Shown here: in pieces, positions 8,401 through 14,268 of the stretch
How positions within the stretch are numbered: the first letter of the stretch is position 1
How the letters are laid out: each line of letters opens with the position of its first letter
Assembly (NCBI GenBank): GCA_002428985.1
Contig: DIYL01000034.1
Coordinates: 124,001 to 188,000, forward strand
Length of the DNA: 64,000 bases
From: Anaerolineales bacterium UBA6055
GTDB taxonomy: Bacteria > Chloroflexota > Anaerolineae > Aggregatilineales > Phototrophicaceae
Reading direction: 5' to 3'
The notes under the pieces: generated by a model
What the model was told of the DNA's origin: nothing
Seen by the model: only the letters and a program-made list of their open reading frames with translations
The model's database searches: none
Position numbers and translations under genes: made by a program

Positions 8401-9989
8401 ACACCAACCTGTTCTGCTGGACTTACAATGGAACGCTGAAGTTCTTCACGGGACATTGGCAAAATAACTTCTGTACGCTGACGAAACATCTCGGCGAATG
8501 TCGGGAAATATAGCGGGCGATCATAAAAATCTGCCCGAAGTGTGATGATAATGCGTAGCCTTGATCGAGAGCTGACCATCGCAGCTTGGATACTTCTGAG
8601 GAAGAGATCACGGATCGAATCATTTTCTAATTGCGTGAATACTTCTTCAAACTGGTCAATAACTAATAACAGTTCTGTATCGTCGCCAGGAGGCAGTAAT
8701 TGTTCAACGGTATTGGTTAAACCATTCTCATCGGACATCAATTCGCCCAACATATCATCAGGCGGATTAATCGCAATCCGTAGTAAAGCCGCTTCTAATT
8801 CTTCAAACGGATTATTCCCTGGGAACATTTCTACGTAAAACCAATTTTCAGAATTATGAATTGCACCATCCCGCAATAGTGGCAACATACCGGCTTTAAT
8901 AACACTCGATTTACCACTCCCACTGGGACCAACCAACGCCAAAAAGCGATTATAATCATCAGGATCATTCATGCGCTGTACAAGACGTGTTACTAGTTTT
9001 TCACGCCCATAGAAATCTTTCGCATCCGCTTCTTGAAATGCACGCAAACCCTTATATGGATTGACAATCATCGGGGATGCAATATCTTGCACTGTTTGGT
9101 CGCGTAACGTTGCGAGTGGGTCAATATTGGTGACCTCAAGCTCTGGTGGTGGCGCACTGACACCATCAGCCAACGCATCACGGAATGCAACTGCAAAATC
9201 AATCACGGTTTTATAACGGTCTTCAGGTTCTTTGGCGGTTGCACGTTGAATCACAGCATCTAAAGATTCAGGCAAATCAGGGCGACGCTCAAGAAGTGTC
9301 GGTAACGGGTCATTCAGATGCCGGAAAAGCAGTTGGGGTACATCTTTAATATCATACGGATGTTCACCTACAAGAATTTCGTACATCACAATCGCAAGGC
9401 TATAAATATCTGTCTGCGGCGTGACCTCTTCACTACGAATTTGTTCAGGTGACAAATATGCTGGTGATCCAAGCAACACGTCAGGATCGGTAGAATTACT
9501 AACTGCGTTGTCTTTAGCAATTCCAAAATCAGCAAGATACGAATTATTGTGTTCATCAAATAAGATATTATCGGGTTTAATATCGCGATGGATCACACTA
9601 TTGATATGAGCCACATACAGTGCTTGTGCGACTTGGTCGAGAAGATGTGATGCAGCAAATGCATCCCATACCCCTTTTTTCATCACATCGCGCAAGTTAC
9701 CCCCACGCAACCACCGCATCACAAGATATGCACCATTCGCATCTCGCCAATAATCATACAGCGGAATAATATGAGGATGTTCTAATCGGGCTACAACTTG
9801 TGCTTCGGCTTCGAATCGGCGAATGAAATCAGGGCGATTTGCAAACTCAGGTAGAATAATCTTAACAGCCACTTCTCGGTTGACGAGTGGTTGACTCGCA
9901 CGATAGACCGCGCCAAACCCGCCACGGGCGATAAACTCTACTAATTCATAACCTTTAATCACCTGTCCAGTGAAATCTTCAATCTGCAT
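5493..9989 (-). CDS. Ser/Thr protein kinase - nSTAND NTPase - WD40 signalling protein
   Basis: A 1498-residue multidomain protein. Residues 12-270 form a Hanks-type kinase: glycine loop GGFGAVY at 23-29, VAIK-type Lys43, HRDIKPDN at 134-141 (catalytic Asp136), DFG at 154-156. Residues 310-720 form a novel-STAND NTPase: NPYKGLRAF entry motif, FYGRE, Walker A GPSGSGKS at 354-361, Walker B LLVIDQFEE at 441-449. After a charged coiled region (745-772) comes one transmembrane helix (773-795), a second coiled region, and 14 WD40 repeats (884-1470), enough for two seven-bladed propellers. The topology puts kinase and NTPase on one face of the membrane and the propellers on the other. It likely senses a ligand through the propellers and signals inward (inference). 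It leads an operon with two STAS-like genes and is divergent from parA. Confidence 0.93.
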   Translation of the reverse strand: MQIEDFTGQVIKGYELVEFIARGGFGAVYRASQPLVNREVAVKIILPEFANRPDFIRRFEAEAQVVARLEHPHIIPLYDYWRDANGAYLVMRWLRGGNLRDVMKKGVWDAFAASHLLDQVAQALYVAHINSVIHRDIKPDNILFDEHNNSYLADFGIAKDNAVSNSTDPDVLLGSPAYLSPEQIRSEEVTPQTDIYSLAIVMYEILVGEHPYDIKDVPQLLFRHLNDPLPTLLERRPDLPESLDAVIQRATAKEPEDRYKTVIDFAVAFRDALADGVSAPPPELEVTNIDPLATLRDQTVQDIASPMIVNPYKGLRAFQEADAKDFYGREKLVTRLVQRMNDPDDYNRFLALVGPSGSGKSSVIKAGMLPLLRDGAIHNSENWFYVEMFPGNNPFEELEAALLRIAINPPDDMLGELMSDENGLTNTVEQLLPPGDDTELLLVIDQFEEVFTQLENDSIRDLFLRSIQAAMVSSRSRLRIIITLRADFYDRPLYFPTFAEMFRQRTEVILPMSREELQRSIVSPAEQVGVTMEQGLVPAILRDIAEQPGALPLLQYALTELFDRRSGRILTLSAYRDSGGVLGALARRADELYRRLTEPQQGAAKQLFLRMVTLGEGSEDTRRRVRQNELMTLLDPDLLNPVINIFGQFRLLTFDRDPSTRESTVEVAHEALIQRWELLQEWLDENRENIRIQRRLTNATADWLEANQETSYLARGSRLTQFEVWIDQSDLALSEAELEFLSASIDDRERVLEEEKLRQQQELELQKRAARRLLYLVGVLVVAFIVALGLSAFALNQQAEAEIARATSDANAILAQQQAEIAEENATVARSLELVAGARDIQTDNPNLALLLAIEANNIEMPPEEAQNILAEVGYAPGPIKRLFGHADEVNTVIFSPDGTQVVTGSSDNNLIVWDIETGAQVSILTGHENPIMSVEFSPDGTRLLTGSQKSELLIWDVATGNIVQDIEDVRGRVLDAVWLPNGLQIASVSSNRRVVIWDLVTGLEVMRLEGHTDNVTGLAVSPDGTTLYSSSEDETIIQWDLINGFPARRYRGHEATVTDITLSSDGTHMYTSSLDQSVIIWDLVSGLIIGRLQGHEAGVLTVAVSPDDTRLVSGSADQTLKLWNLTTGQLLNTLYGHTDRIRAVAISPDGQTTVSASSDTSIFVWDIIVGNIIDNYRVDDETLWSVDIHPDGNRALVTTGFPDNALVEYDLETGVILQSITGHTGTVSDVIYNLDGTRALSSSSDQTTILWNVLTGEALMQFVGHTEWVWSAVFNVDETKILTGSSDQTMILWDTQTGEIIQRFAGEHTNGIHTVYITADDTRVLSGSGDGTIVVWNAESGDPLRTFDQHNGSIRHITMNADETLVLSTSTDNNILLWNIETGDVVSTLRGHTGTVEKAVFLFDGQYVLSGGLDKTLILWDPNTEKPVRIFRGHEERVWDFAVTQDGVNILSTTRAGHMILWNVDTLDELRQWIIDNRFMQEFTCDEREQYRIEPLC

Positions 9990-10159
9990 AATCTGCTCAT
10001 TAGTTATTATGACCGAAAAAGTTTACATTTATTAAGTATAACGAATTCTACTGGATTTGACTTTTTAAGTTTTCTAATTGCCTGTTTAAAATTTACACCT
10101 AACGATTCATTTTGACACCCACACAAATTTTGATTTTGCAATAACTCGAATTGATCTTT

Positions 10160-10194
10160 TTATCGCGATAAGTTTTTTCAGTTTATCCTGATAA
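10160..10194. promoter_or_regulatory. Two TTATC-N2-GATAA dyads, possible operator pair
   Basis: TTATCGCGATAA (10160-10171) is a perfect 12-bp palindrome. TTATCCTGATAA (10183-10194) has the same half-sites with two different central bases. Their starts are 23 bp apart, close to two helical turns, so a dimeric protein could bind both on nearly the same face. The binding protein is unknown. Confidence 0.5.
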
Positions 10195-10293
10195 GATCTT
10201 GTATCATTTTTTGCACCTCGATTACGACCAAAAATTATTTCCCAAATTGCGGTCAAAAATTTACATAACACCCTCCCCTATTTGGTTCGATCA

Positions 10294-10341
10294 ATTTACA
10301 TGATTTTTATAGGTGTAAATACTGTATTTATATGGTATAAT
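10294..10341 (+). promoter_or_regulatory. parA promoter with extended -10 and upstream inverted repeat
   Basis: TGGTATAAT (10333-10341) is an extended -10 element: TG, one base, then the consensus TATAAT at 10336-10341. No good -35 hexamer sits 17 bp upstream, as expected for extended -10 promoters. Just upstream, ATTTACA (10294-10300) and TGTAAAT (10314-10320) form an inverted repeat with a 13-bp spacer, placed where a regulator would touch RNA polymerase. Transcription would start near 10348. Confidence 0.6.
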
Positions 10342-10513
10342 TAAAACATATTGAGAAGATGCCATTTTAGCGACTTGGGATATGATATTTTCGATGTGAT
10401 CATTGGGATAAAGGCGCACGAAACAAATCACTTTTTAACCGTAGCATGAGTATACAGGTAGCTATTTTTGTATAGAATGAAAGAGTAAAGTCTGTGTTAG
10501 GAGATCACAAAAT

Positions 10514-11314
10514 ATGCATGTTATTACGTTATTAAATGAAAAAGGCGGGGTTGGTAAAACGACTTTAGCAACACATTTAGCTGCTGGTTTAGCTGTCAGT
10601 GGATTACGTGTTGTTCTAATTGACGCCGACCCACAAGGTCATGCAACCCTCGCGTTTGGGCTCAAAAAAGAAGCGGGGTTACTTAATCTTCTAATCAATG
10701 AATGGGATTTTGATGAAGTATTGAGGGTACCTGACCCCGCAAATTATCAACTACAAGATCGCCCCCTTTCTGGAGCGTTTTACATTATCCCATCAGATAC
10801 AGGAACACGTGCCATTCCAGGTGCAATGGAAGATGTGACATTGTTAGCAACTCGCTTGCAAGAGATTGCTAATGATATTGATGTGGTCGTGTTTGATACC
10901 CCACCAACGCCATCCTTGTTACACTCATCAATTTATCTGGCAACAGATGGAATTATTTATCCGACAGAATGTGAATCGTTCTCGATGGATGGATTAGCAA
11001 TGAGTATCAATCGTCGCCAAAACTTCGACCCATTGCGTTTACAAATCAATCGTCACCCAATTGAGATTGTCGGGATTGTTCCCAACAAATATGAACGCAA
11101 TACGGTTTTACATGCTGAACATTTGAAAGTGTTGCTTAAAGCATTTGGTGATCAAGTTTGGTTCCCAATTGCAAAACGAACATCTTGGCGTGAGGCAGCC
11201 GCTGCTCGCAAAATGATTTGGACAATTGGACCACAATCAAAAGCCGCCTCCGACGCCATCAAGATGGTTAACCGTACAGTAGAAAAGATTAAATCATGGC
11301 AAACAAGAAGTTAG
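10514..11314 (+). CDS. parA: ParA-family partition ATPase
   Basis: A 266-residue P-loop ATPase that, in this family, forms dynamic nucleoid-bound dimers to segregate DNA or position cargo. The deviant Walker A KGGVGKTT lies at residues 10-17 with the signature lysine (Lys10) and Lys15. DADPQGHAT at 38-46 is Walker A', and VVVFDTPPTPS is Walker B. There is no N-terminal helix-turn-helix, so it is the chromosomal or type-Ib-like short form. AGGAG (10499-10503) precedes the ATG at a normal distance. Its last 19 bases overlap the parB-like gene, a sign of translational coupling. The usual chromosomal par neighbours (gidB, rnpA) are absent, so this may be a secondary or acquired system rather than the main chromosome par locus. 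Confidence 0.93.
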   Translation: MHVITLLNEKGGVGKTTLATHLAAGLAVSGLRVVLIDADPQGHATLAFGLKKEAGLLNLLINEWDFDEVLRVPDPANYQLQDRPLSGAFYIIPSDTGTRAIPGAMEDVTLLATRLQEIANDIDVVVFDTPPTPSLLHSSIYLATDGIIYPTECESFSMDGLAMSINRRQNFDPLRLQINRHPIEIVGIVPNKYERNTVLHAEHLKVLLKAFGDQVWFPIAKRTSWREAAAARKMIWTIGPQSKAASDAIKMVNRTVEKIKSWQTRS

Positions 11315-12477
11315 ACATCACAAATCCATTTGGGGATTCACCAGACATCAACAACCTTGAGGAAGTCGATCAAACTCTTTTTGGAAAAGTAGACATCGGC
11401 AAACAAGGCAAACGAGATCGCGTTCGAAATCTTGAGATTAACGCAATCAATCCTGATCGTATGCAACCACGTCGCATTGTGCCGACCATTGTGCGTGAAA
11501 ACAGCGATGAGACACCTTACAATATCATCACAACATGGTTGAGTATGATCACTGATGAACGACAGGAGCGATTTGATCGCGCAATTGAAACAGGTCAACT
11601 AACTGATCATGATCGCCCCGATGATAAATTCCCATGGCATGTATATTTATTCAATGGTATCACCGAACGTGGTTGGGATGAAGTTGGTGATGACTTAGAC
11701 CATATCCCAGATCACATTCGTGAAGTCATCATTGATGCAGGCCCATTAGAGGCATCATTCATTAAACTCATCAATCTCGCTGAAAGCATCCATCGTGATG
11801 GATTATCAAATCCAATCACTGTGGCTAAAGTCGATAATCAGAACTACATCATCGAAACAGGTGAACGTCGTTGGTTGGCATATAATTTACTCGACATGTT
11901 TTTTGAGGATCACGATTACAGCAAAATTCCGGCACGATTAGTCGAAGAAGTTTCCATTTGGCGACAAGCAGCCGAAAATAATGCGCGTGACAATCTCAAT
12001 GCTGTGAGCCGAGCTCGTCAACTTGCAATCTTACTGATGGATTTGTATGGACGAGATAATTTCGCGGGCTTAGATCAATTTAATCATGAGCAAGACTTTT
12101 ATGCACAAGTTGCTGATGGTAATCAGTATCCAGTGCCTCGTGGCAAAGGTGAACAAGTTATCAATGCGATGGGATTGAAAAATACGGTACAGATTCGTCA
12201 GTATCGCGATATCTTACGTCGATCACATGAGCAATGGGATTTAGCTGATGATACAGATATGACCGAGCGTCAAATTCGTGATATGCAAAAAGGCGATACC
12301 GTAACCGTGGTTACGCCTCCCAAATCCAAAATGGATAAATTTACGAAAGTAATGAATAAACTTGATAACGAATTATCAGAGAAAAATTGGCGCAAACTAG
12401 ATCCATCAGAACGCCAAGCTCGATATGAAGCACTTGAAAATTTGCTAGCTCGTTTAGATACATGGGGAATTGATTAA
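11296..12477 (+). CDS. parB: ParB-like DNA-binding / CTPase-fold protein with a large insertion
   Basis: A 393-residue partner of the overlapping ParA. The ParB N-terminal boxes are present: INPDRMQPRR at about 51-60, GERRW at 189-193 (box II, the CTP-binding arginine patch in characterised ParB proteins) and AENNARDNLNAVSRA at about 226-240. Between the QPR box and the GERR box there are about 128 residues, far more than the roughly 40 in ordinary ParB, so an acidic insertion of about 90 residues interrupts the domain. A helix-turn-helix region is likely at about 285-330. The protein ends ARLDTWGID, and that coding tail is duplicated downstream at 13155. A parS-like dyad lies within the gene at 12300. 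Function as a centromere-binding protein is family knowledge, not shown here. Confidence 0.82.
   Translation: MANKKLDITNPFGDSPDINNLEEVDQTLFGKVDIGKQGKRDRVRNLEINAINPDRMQPRRIVPTIVRENSDETPYNIITTWLSMITDERQERFDRAIETGQLTDHDRPDDKFPWHVYLFNGITERGWDEVGDDLDHIPDHIREVIIDAGPLEASFIKLINLAESIHRDGLSNPITVAKVDNQNYIIETGERRWLAYNLLDMFFEDHDYSKIPARLVEEVSIWRQAAENNARDNLNAVSRARQLAILLMDLYGRDNFAGLDQFNHEQDFYAQVADGNQYPVPRGKGEQVINAMGLKNTVQIRQYRDILRRSHEQWDLADDTDMTERQIRDMQKGDTVTVVTPPKSKMDKFTKVMNKLDNELSEKNWRKLDPSERQARYEALENLLARLDTWGID
12300..12315. repeat. 16-bp dyad inside parB, copy 1 of a 20-nt repeat
   Basis: CGTAACC-GT-GGTTACG is a 16-bp inverted repeat with a two-base centre. It is embedded in a 20-nt sequence, TACCGTAACCGTGGTTACGC (12297-12316), that recurs exactly at 14249-14268 although the flanks differ. 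In size and symmetry it resembles a parS site, and some bacteria (for example Bacillus subtilis) carry a parS inside the parB gene. It does not match the common parS consensus, so the role is inference. Confidence 0.6.
12446..12473 (+). repeat. 28-nt direct repeat, left copy (3' end of parB)
   Basis: These 28 bases, starting TAGCTCGTTTAGATACATGG, are the last coding bases of parB before its stop. They recur exactly at 13155-13182. An AAAATTT heptamer also precedes both copies, offset by three bases. The pair brackets the methyltransferase gene at 12483. Confidence 0.95.
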
Positions 12478-12482
12478 TAACT

Positions 12483-13157
12483 GTGACAATTACATCTCAG
12501 CCCGACGCCAATCAATTCGACACAGTCGCACTAGAATATGACTTTATGGCGAAACTATTTCACTCACCACAGCCTTTCATAAATTATATGACTCAGCAAA
12601 AGACATGTGCGCTTGATTTAGGTTGTGGTTCGGGCTTATTGGTTACAGAACTAGCAAAGCACTATCGACATGTCATTGGTGTTGATATGTCTTACAATAT
12701 GTTGGAAATTGCACATGCAAGAAGAAATGCGCCCAATATTGATTATATATTGGCAGATATTGAACAGCTAAGTCTACCTGAACAATTTGATTACATTATC
12801 AGCAAAAATGTGTTTCACCATGTAACGAATATCGCAGTTATAATTGCTAGAATCAAATCATGGCTCAAGCCTGGTGGACGGCTTATGATAACAGATGTTA
12901 TATCATCTAACCCTACACCTCCTCAATATGTCTACAGAATTGGAGCAATTCAAGAATACATTCCTAATGTCATCCAATACGGCTTAGCTAATGCAAATCG
13001 AGTTTATCGGTTTCGCACATCAAAACATTGGCTTAATCATTTAGCATCTGATCAATATTTATCTGAAAAGGAATTTAGGTGTATTTTTGAAGGTTTATTG
13101 CCTAGTTGCACTTTCCCAGACAATGGATTTGTTATTTGGGACAAAGTAAAAATTTAG
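12483..13157 (+). CDS. Class I SAM-dependent methyltransferase, inserted at the parB tail
   Basis: A 224-residue methyltransferase. ALDLGCGSGLLVTEL is motif I, GVDMSYNMLEIA is the acidic strand 2, and the region around DYIISKNVFHHV is motif IV of the methyltransferase type 11 group. LKPGGRLMITDV follows. The start is GTG at 12483, ten bases after the left repeat, with only a weak GGGGAA upstream. The stop codon TAG (13155-13157) is supplied by the right repeat. The gene looks AT-richer than parB, consistent with a separate origin. The substrate cannot be told. It lies between parB and what appears to be the original parB terminator, so it can be read from the parA promoter. Confidence 0.88.
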   Translation: MTITSQPDANQFDTVALEYDFMAKLFHSPQPFINYMTQQKTCALDLGCGSGLLVTELAKHYRHVIGVDMSYNMLEIAHARRNAPNIDYILADIEQLSLPEQFDYIISKNVFHHVTNIAVIIARIKSWLKPGGRLMITDVISSNPTPPQYVYRIGAIQEYIPNVIQYGLANANRVYRFRTSKHWLNHLASDQYLSEKEFRCIFEGLLPSCTFPDNGFVIWDKVKI

Positions 13158-13182
13158 CTCGTTTAGATACATGGGGAATTGA
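13155..13182 (+). repeat. 28-nt direct repeat, right copy (remnant parB 3' end)
   Basis: An exact copy of 12446-12473. Read in the parB frame it still encodes ARLDTWGI, then Asp and a TGA stop, whereas the left copy continues Asp-TAA. So this is a second complete parB C-terminus lying just before a strong terminator. It looks like the ancestral gene end, displaced by the inserted methyltransferase segment. Confidence 0.95.
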
Positions 13183-13226
13183 CTGACACCCTCAATTTCT
13201 TATGACATCCTATCTAAACGATAACC

Positions 13227-13255
13227 AAAGGACGGTTCACCCCCCGTCCTTTTTT
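13227..13255 (+). terminator. Rho-independent terminator of the par operon
   Basis: AAAGGACGG (13227-13235) pairs with CCGTCCTTT (13244-13252) around an eight-base loop, followed by more T. It lies about 45 bases after the right copy of the parB tail and so ends the parA-parB-methyltransferase transcript. Confidence 0.85.
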
Positions 13256-13301
13256 GATGATTAGCATACTCCACAAACCAATCATTGCAGTTACGCCAAA
13301 G

Positions 13302-13541
13302 TCATAGCTCAGTATCATCAAATCGTCGCCCCATTCGTCGATAAACTTCTTGCAAGCGCCACTGAATTTCATATACCTCAAGATAGTTGATATGTAACAT
13401 CTCTAAAATATCAACAATTGCGCTGATATTTTTATCACGAGCATACAATGTCATTAACTTATCCAATTCACGGACCGCTTCGTCAGTCTTTGATATATCA
13501 AGTAGGCGTGTAATCTCACTCAAGTCAGGGGCATCGGACAT
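13302..13541 (-). CDS. Small hypothetical protein, helical
   Basis: A 79-residue acidic protein, predicted to be almost all helix (leucine-rich heptad-like spacing in EITRLLDISKTDEAVRELDKL and AIVDILEMLHINYLEVYEI). No cysteine, signal peptide or membrane segment is present. It starts five bases after the stop of the methyltransferase encoded at 13547-14236 and is therefore its operon partner. The two helical hairpins might form a TPR-like pair, but this is a guess. Function unknown; the tight spacing and good codon pattern support it being real. Confidence 0.6.
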   Translation of the reverse strand: MSDAPDLSEITRLLDISKTDEAVRELDKLMTLYARDKNISAIVDILEMLHINYLEVYEIQWRLQEVYRRMGRRFDDTEL

Positions 13542-13546
13542 TGTCG

Positions 13547-14236
13547 TTATTCTACTTTTTGCCCTTTGGCAAAGATAAAGAATGTATCAGTAAAGACAAC
13601 ATCTGCTTCGATTTTTGCTTTTGATAACGCAGATTTTAATGCATTAGTTTCGTAGAAAATTTTGACAATATCAAATGAACGACCATCATTGAGCACACGT
13701 TCCATGATAACATTATCGTCTTCTGGCAGTTGATGATCGGCAGCAGTTGACTCATGGATTCGACGTGAATCAAGCATGAAAAAATACCCATCTGGTTTGA
13801 GTAGCTTGCCCACTTTCTGAAGAAATGGCTCTAATTTTTCACGTGGTACATGTGATAACCAAAAACTAAAAAAGACTAAATCATATTCCTGTGATGAGTC
13901 CCAAGTGAACAAATCCGCCTCGATATAGTCAACGCTATCAGATTGTAATTTGGCATGATTAATCACAATCATTTCAGAAGATGCGTCAACAGCTGTCACT
14001 CTATCACCTAATTTGATCAATTCTTCTGTCCAGATCCCTGTGCCGGGTGCCAACTCCAAAATATGATTTACCTTTGGAATTTGATGCAATTTATCACGAA
14101 CGTGTTGCGCTTCTTCAAACCATTTTTGAGTAAATTCTTCACCGCGATCATAACGTCCTTTACGATACCACCACTCATCATATTCCTCAGCACGAGCACG
14201 ATAATAATCTATCTGTTGTTGAATAATGTCTGTCAT
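13547..14236 (-). CDS. Class I SAM-dependent methyltransferase
   Basis: A 229-residue methyltransferase. The N-terminal RAEEYDEWWYRKGRYDRGEE helix region is typical of small-molecule methyltransferases. Motif I is LELAPGTGIWTEEL, with Ala-Pro replacing the usual Gly-Cys, a common variant. VTAVDASSEM is the acidic loop that binds the SAM ribose, and DLVFFSFWLSHVP is the post-I motif. AAGGAATGAG precedes the ATG. The 32-bp gap to the upstream membrane-protein gene carries the second parS-like dyad. The substrate is unknown. It is not closely similar to the methyltransferase at 12483 despite the short distance. Confidence 0.88.
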   Translation of the reverse strand: MTDIIQQQIDYYRARAEEYDEWWYRKGRYDRGEEFTQKWFEEAQHVRDKLHQIPKVNHILELAPGTGIWTEELIKLGDRVTAVDASSEMIVINHAKLQSDSVDYIEADLFTWDSSQEYDLVFFSFWLSHVPREKLEPFLQKVGKLLKPDGYFFMLDSRRIHESTAADHQLPEDDNVIMERVLNDGRSFDIVKIFYETNALKSALSKAKIEADVVFTDTFFIFAKGQKVE

Positions 14237-14251
14237 TATCTCATTCCTTAC

Positions 14252-14267
14252 CGTAACCGTGGTTACG
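14252..14267. repeat. 16-bp dyad, copy 2 of the 20-nt repeat
   Basis: CGTAACC-GT-GGTTACG again, within the same 20-nt sequence found inside parB (12297-12316). Here it fills the short gap between a membrane-protein stop codon and the methyltransferase start. As RNA the two-base loop would be strained, so a DNA-binding dyad is more plausible than a hairpin. Confidence 0.6.
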
Positions 14268-14268
14268 C

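Larger units (their letters stand above)
9990..10513. promoter_or_regulatory. Divergent AT-rich control region between kinase operon and parA
   Basis: This 524-bp gap holds no convincing gene. It must carry promoters for both flanking operons. The hexamer TTTACA or its complement occurs five times (10022, 10092, 10260, 10295 and, inverted, 10314). Two TTATC-N2-GATAA dyads lie at 10160 and 10183. The parA promoter and start-proximal leader (about 165 bases) occupy the right third. A weak minus-strand -10-like TATACT (10035-10040) could serve the kinase gene, but no good -35 accompanies it. Confidence 0.6.

Noticed and set aside
7319..8838. Long plus-strand and alternate-frame open stretches inside the kinase gene
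   Set aside because: They are shadow frames of a well-supported 1498-residue protein.
12483..13157. The inserted methyltransferase as an insertion sequence
   Set aside because: There is no transposase and no terminal inverted repeat; the 28-nt copies are direct repeats of parB coding sequence, far longer than usual target duplications.
14252..14267. Second dyad as a rho-independent terminator
   Set aside because: The loop would be only two bases and no U-run follows on either strand.
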